A DNA stretch of 18,332 nucleotides from an uncultured Clostridia bacterium. Lineage in GTDB: Bacteria > Bacillota > Clostridia > Christensenellales > CAG-138. The position numbers and the translations under genes were made by a program. Of this stretch, positions 15,925 to 18,332 are shown one piece after another. Below the pieces are notes generated by a model, which did no database searches, was not told the origin of the DNA, and saw nothing but the letters and a program-made list of their open reading frames with translations. The stretch lies in the NCBI GenBank assembly GCA_937913075.1, contig CALEPU010000010.1, positions 1 through 18,332 of the forward strand. Reading direction: 5' to 3'. The first letter of the stretch is position 1, and every line of letters starts with the position of its first letter.

Positions 15925-17155
15925 AAACAACAATGAAGAAGTCCTTCTCCGTGTTGAGCATCTGTGCCAGTATTTCGGGCCCACCAAGGCAGTCGACGAC
16001 GTCAGCTTTGACATCAAAAAGGGCGAGGTTTTCGGTCTCGTCGGCGAGTCCGGCTGCGGCAAAACGACTACCGGCCGTTCCATAATCAAGATTTACAACA
16101 TTACCTCCGGCTCTATCTACTTTAAGGGTCAGCGTATCTGTGCCGGTACCGCCGGCATCAGGACCGAGCTGAAGAATGCCCGCAAGGAGCTCGCAAGCCT
16201 TACCAAGGAGGCAGCCAAGGCTACCGAAAACAAGGCCGAGCTTGAGGCGAAGGTCGCAGAGAAGAAGGCGGAGGTCGAAAAGCTCGCCGCCGACGCGAGC
16301 GCCAAGATCAAGGCTGCCAACTTCGACCATAAGCATTCCGACAGGGAGTATGCAAAGACCCTCATCGAGAAGACAAAGACCGAGTACGAGCCCAAGCTTG
16401 CCAAGGCCACGGGCGATGAGCTTGCCTCTCTTAAAAAGGAGTATAAGGCCGCGCTTACCGTCGCCAAGAAGACTAAGCTCATCACCAAAATTCAGATGAT
16501 ATTCCAGGATCCCATAGCCTCGCTCGATCCCCGTATGACGGTCCGCGAGATCATTGCCGAAGGTCTTATCATCAACGGCATAAAGGATCAGGAGTATATT
16601 GACGAGAAGGTTTATGAGATGCTCGAGTTGGTAGGTCTCGTGCGTGAGCACGCCGGTCGTTACCCGCATGAGTTCTCCGGCGGTCAGCGTCAGCGTATCG
16701 GCATAGCGCGCGCCGTAATAATGCAGCCCGATCTGCTTATCGCCGACGAGCCCGTTTCCGCTCTGGACGTTTCCGTTCAGGCTCAGGTAATCAACCTGCT
16801 TAATGAGCTGCGCGAAAAGCTCGGTCTGACCATTCTCTTCATAGCGCACGATCTTTCCGTCGTTAAGTACTTCTCCAACCGTATCGGCGTTATGTACTAC
16901 GGCAAGATGGTCGAGCTGGCGGATACGGATGAGCTCTTCGCTCACCCTGTTCACCCCTACACAAGGTCGCTGCTTTCGGCAATACCTCTTCCCGATCCCC
17001 ATGCTGAGAAGGTTCGCAAGAGGATAGTCTACAACCCCATTGCCGCTCACGATTACAGTCAGCAGCAGCCCACTCTGCGCGAGCTCGTTCCCGGGCATTT
17101 CGTCCTCTGCAACGATGAAGAGGCCGCCCGCTACAATGAGGAGTTCGGCTTTTGA
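15917..17155 (+). CDS. oppF: Oligopeptide ABC transporter ATPase OppF/DppF family with coiled-coil insertion
   Basis: 412-residue ATPase partner of OppD; the family is usually 310-340. Core motifs: Walker A GESGCGKT (43-50), Q-loop MIFQDP (194-199), signature FSGGQRQR (253-260), Walker B LLIADEP (273-279), His311. An Ala/Lys/Glu-rich insertion of about 105 residues (about 80-188) lies between Walker A and the Q-loop. It reads as two long helices (about 82-132 and 145-187) around a short break, suggesting an antiparallel coiled-coil hairpin. The C-terminus is the short cysteine-poor form (HDYSQQQPTLRELVPGHF at 378-395). The ATG at 15917 overlaps the oppD stop by 8 bases and has GGAGG (15904-15908) at ideal spacing. 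An in-frame GTG at 15908 overlaps that site and is less likely. Confidence 0.93.
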   Translation: MPENNNEEVLLRVEHLCQYFGPTKAVDDVSFDIKKGEVFGLVGESGCGKTTTGRSIIKIYNITSGSIYFKGQRICAGTAGIRTELKNARKELASLTKEAAKATENKAELEAKVAEKKAEVEKLAADASAKIKAANFDHKHSDREYAKTLIEKTKTEYEPKLAKATGDELASLKKEYKAALTVAKKTKLITKIQMIFQDPIASLDPRMTVREIIAEGLIINGIKDQEYIDEKVYEMLELVGLVREHAGRYPHEFSGGQRQRIGIARAVIMQPDLLIADEPVSALDVSVQAQVINLLNELREKLGLTILFIAHDLSVVKYFSNRIGVMYYGKMVELADTDELFAHPVHPYTRSLLSAIPLPDPHAEKVRKRIVYNPIAAHDYSQQQPTLRELVPGHFVLCNDEEAARYNEEFGF

Positions 17156-17640
17156 GCGAAGGTAGGGTCAGGCTCATAAGGTATATCGTCGGCATACTGG
17201 TATGCGCCGCGTTAGGCGCTGCGATAGTCGGCGTCTATCTGAAAGGACACTGGTACTCCATTGCGGAGACACAGGCGGAGAGATACCGCCTCCTGTGTGA
17301 CGGGTTCACCGTAGCAGGTGTAATACTCGTCGCCGCCTCCGGTCTCGTGCTCGTTTACAATATGGGGCTGTTCACCGGTCTCACCTACGGTCTGCGTGGG
17401 CTTAAGGATATTTTCCTGCCCTTTCTGCAAAACGAGTATGTGCCTTACAGGGAGTATAAAAAGCAAAAGGCCGAGAAGAAGGTCAAGAACTATTCCTTCA
17501 TATTCTTCACGGGTCTCGCCTTCCTTGCCATCGCGATATACTTTTACGTTCGCTTTTACGGTGTTTACGTACCGCAGTATTCGCAGGACGATCCTGTCTC
17601 CCTGCTGTATGCTGCTTTGACCGGCTCCGGTATGGCATAA
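17152..17640 (+). CDS. Small three-helix membrane protein, DUF3899-like
   Basis: 162 residues with three hydrophobic helices (about 9-30, 51-70 and 114-135) and a basic Lys-rich cytoplasmic stretch between the last two (100-113). The GFTVAGVILV...LVYNMGLFTGLTYGL pattern (51-81) resembles DUF3899 proteins of Firmicutes, whose function is unknown; the assignment is from memory of the family. It starts at TTG (17152-17154), overlapping the oppF TGA in the arrangement TTGA, with GAGGAG 8 bases upstream. It is therefore translationally coupled and the last gene of the transporter operon. An accessory or assembly role for the transporter is an inference from position only. Confidence 0.8.
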   Translation: MSEGRVRLIRYIVGILVCAALGAAIVGVYLKGHWYSIAETQAERYRLLCDGFTVAGVILVAASGLVLVYNMGLFTGLTYGLRGLKDIFLPFLQNEYVPYREYKKQKAEKKVKNYSFIFFTGLAFLAIAIYFYVRFYGVYVPQYSQDDPVSLLYAALTGSGMA

Positions 17641-17698
17641 GCGAATTGCCGCCCTCGGGCTGCAAGTGCCACCCCGCTCCGGTAACATCGCTCCCTTT

Positions 17699-17728
17699 AC
17701 GGGCTGCCGCTTGTTCGGCAGCCCGTTT
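17699..17728 (+). terminator. intrinsic terminator of the transporter operon
   Basis: Perfect 11 bp stem ACGGGCTGCCG (17699-17709) / CGGCAGCCCGT (17716-17726) with a 6-base loop, followed by a short U-run (17726-17728). It lies 58 bases past the last stop codon. The complement has no U-run, so it should act on the plus strand only. Confidence 0.8.
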
Positions 17729-17757
17729 ATGCTGCAAAAAGCACGATATCGCGCACT

Positions 17758-18144
17758 TTTCAGATACAAAGGAAGGAGCGCGTCGTTGCTTTCTGTGATT
17801 TCGCCGTTTTTCACAGCGGCGATGACTGTATCTTCTGACATAAGCGTTCCTGTAATACTCGTCATGTTCCTCGCCGCCTTTCGCTTGAGATTGGAGTCGC
17901 ACACTCCCTCGGGAGTGTCTTTGAGCATCTTTAATTCGCTTTGGAGCCGCTTCCTTTTTTCTACCTGCTCGGTGATCGTATCCAGTTCCGATGCCTTGAT
18001 ATATTTGCTTTTCAGCTTACCATTTTCCATCCATTGCAGATAGAAGCGTTCTTTACCGCTGATGATCTTTCTGGAGATATATCCGACAGGAAGAGCTTCC
18101 AATTCCTTTTCGATTTGTTTGATCTTCTCCAGTGTGTCCGCCAT
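17758..18144 (-). pseudogene. 3'-truncated accessory gene remnant (GYISRK...LQW...SKYI N-terminal module)
   Basis: The first ~129 residues look like a real protein: a coiled-coil start, GYISRKIISGKERFYLQW (21-38), NGKLKSKYIK (41-50), a second helix, then MTSITGTLMSEDTVIAAVKNG (94-114) and LLPLYLK (123-129). From memory, this module begins longer accessory proteins of Clostridia, some with a HipA-like kinase domain; that link needs a search. After residue 129 the expected sequence stops. The frame stays open to 17212 but runs antisense through the operon terminator and the DUF3899-like gene, which is not credible coding. The break is near 17757. The start (ATG at 18142-18144) has an AGAGGTG site. 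The region is more AT-rich than its neighbours, consistent with transfer and decay. Confidence 0.55.
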
Positions 18145-18176
18145 GTCAACACCTCTCTTTGCAGAACCGTTGCCTG

Positions 18177-18213
18177 AATTATAACCTATAATTTCGCAAA
18201 AATAAATAGGTTA
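18177..18213. promoter_or_regulatory. overlapping dyads upstream of the truncated remnant
   Basis: AATTATA (18177-18183) / TATAATT (18187-18193) is a 7 bp dyad, and TAACCTAT (18182-18189) / ATAGGTTA (18206-18213) is an 8 bp dyad interlocking with it. The first includes a minus-strand TATAAT (18178-18183) placed correctly for the remnant, though no good -35 is visible. Operator or element-end sequence are both possible. Confidence 0.35.
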
Positions 18214-18238
18214 CGGCACCGACACAGAAAAGTTACAT

Positions 18239-18332
18239 TTACTTTCCGGTCACTCTGGCTACGCTGCGCGTCAGATTGACGGTGGTGGTCGCATGAACGA
18301 CGCTCATCATATTCACCTTGACAGAACTGTCG
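18239..18332 (-). other. unassigned window edge with short open frames
   Basis: On the minus strand a frame enters from the window edge and stops at TAA (18239-18241), giving 30 residues ending TTTVNLTRSVARVTGK. On the plus strand another frame is open to the edge across the same bases. Either could be a gene fragment; neither is recognisable at this length, so no coding call is made. Confidence 0.2.

Noticed and set aside
15878..17098. 406-residue minus-strand frame opposite oppF
   Set aside because: Leu/Gly/Val-rich complement of oppF with no independent signal.

Overview
The window looks like a chromosomal segment of a Clostridia-type Firmicute (Bacillota), probably an uncultured gut lineage. 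This rests on moderately high GC with C/G-ending codons, strong AGGAGG-type ribosome binding sites, sigma-A consensus promoters, use of GTG and TTG starts, a long-form hibernation factor (HPF) and a PlsY-type acyltransferase. No 16S gene or other taxonomic marker is present, so a finer placement would be guesswork. I saw no tRNA, rRNA, CRISPR array or intact mobile element.

Left half (1-7980, all on the minus strand): an MgtC/SapB membrane protein; PlsY (acyl-phosphate:glycerol-3-phosphate acyltransferase); a ~950-residue M16C zinc peptidase of the PreP type, best started at a TTG codon; the ribosome hibernation factor HPF with its own promoter and a clean intrinsic terminator; and a two-gene operon of a chloramphenicol-acetyltransferase-fold protein (E2 catalytic-domain-like) followed by a class I acyl-CoA ligase. 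These look like housekeeping and lipid genes.

Middle (7981-8505): a divergent 525 bp control region. It has a minus-strand promoter for the acyltransferase/ligase pair, two plus-strand promoters (one a perfect TTGACA-17-TATAAT), a 62 bp GC-rich structured element, and a dyad just downstream of the main start site.

Right half (8506-17640, plus strand): a complete oligopeptide-type ABC importer operon made of a substrate-binding lipoprotein, OppB, OppC, OppD, OppF and a small three-helix membrane protein resembling DUF3899. A two-hairpin element lies between the binding-protein gene and oppB and probably lets the binding protein be made in excess. The transporter is unusual: four of its five subunits are enlarged by internal insertions. 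These are about 100 extra residues in the binding protein, about 200 in the outside loop of OppC, about 350 within the helical subdomain of OppD, and a ~105-residue charged coiled coil in OppF. OppD has also lost all four C-terminal cysteines that normally hold a [4Fe-4S] cluster. ATPase and permease core motifs are intact, so it should still be a working importer, of a remodelled kind. This is the most interesting system in the window.

Right end (17641-18332): the operon terminator, then a 3'-truncated, more AT-rich remnant on the minus strand that looks like debris of an accessory or mobile-element gene, a pair of dyads upstream of it, and an unassigned edge.
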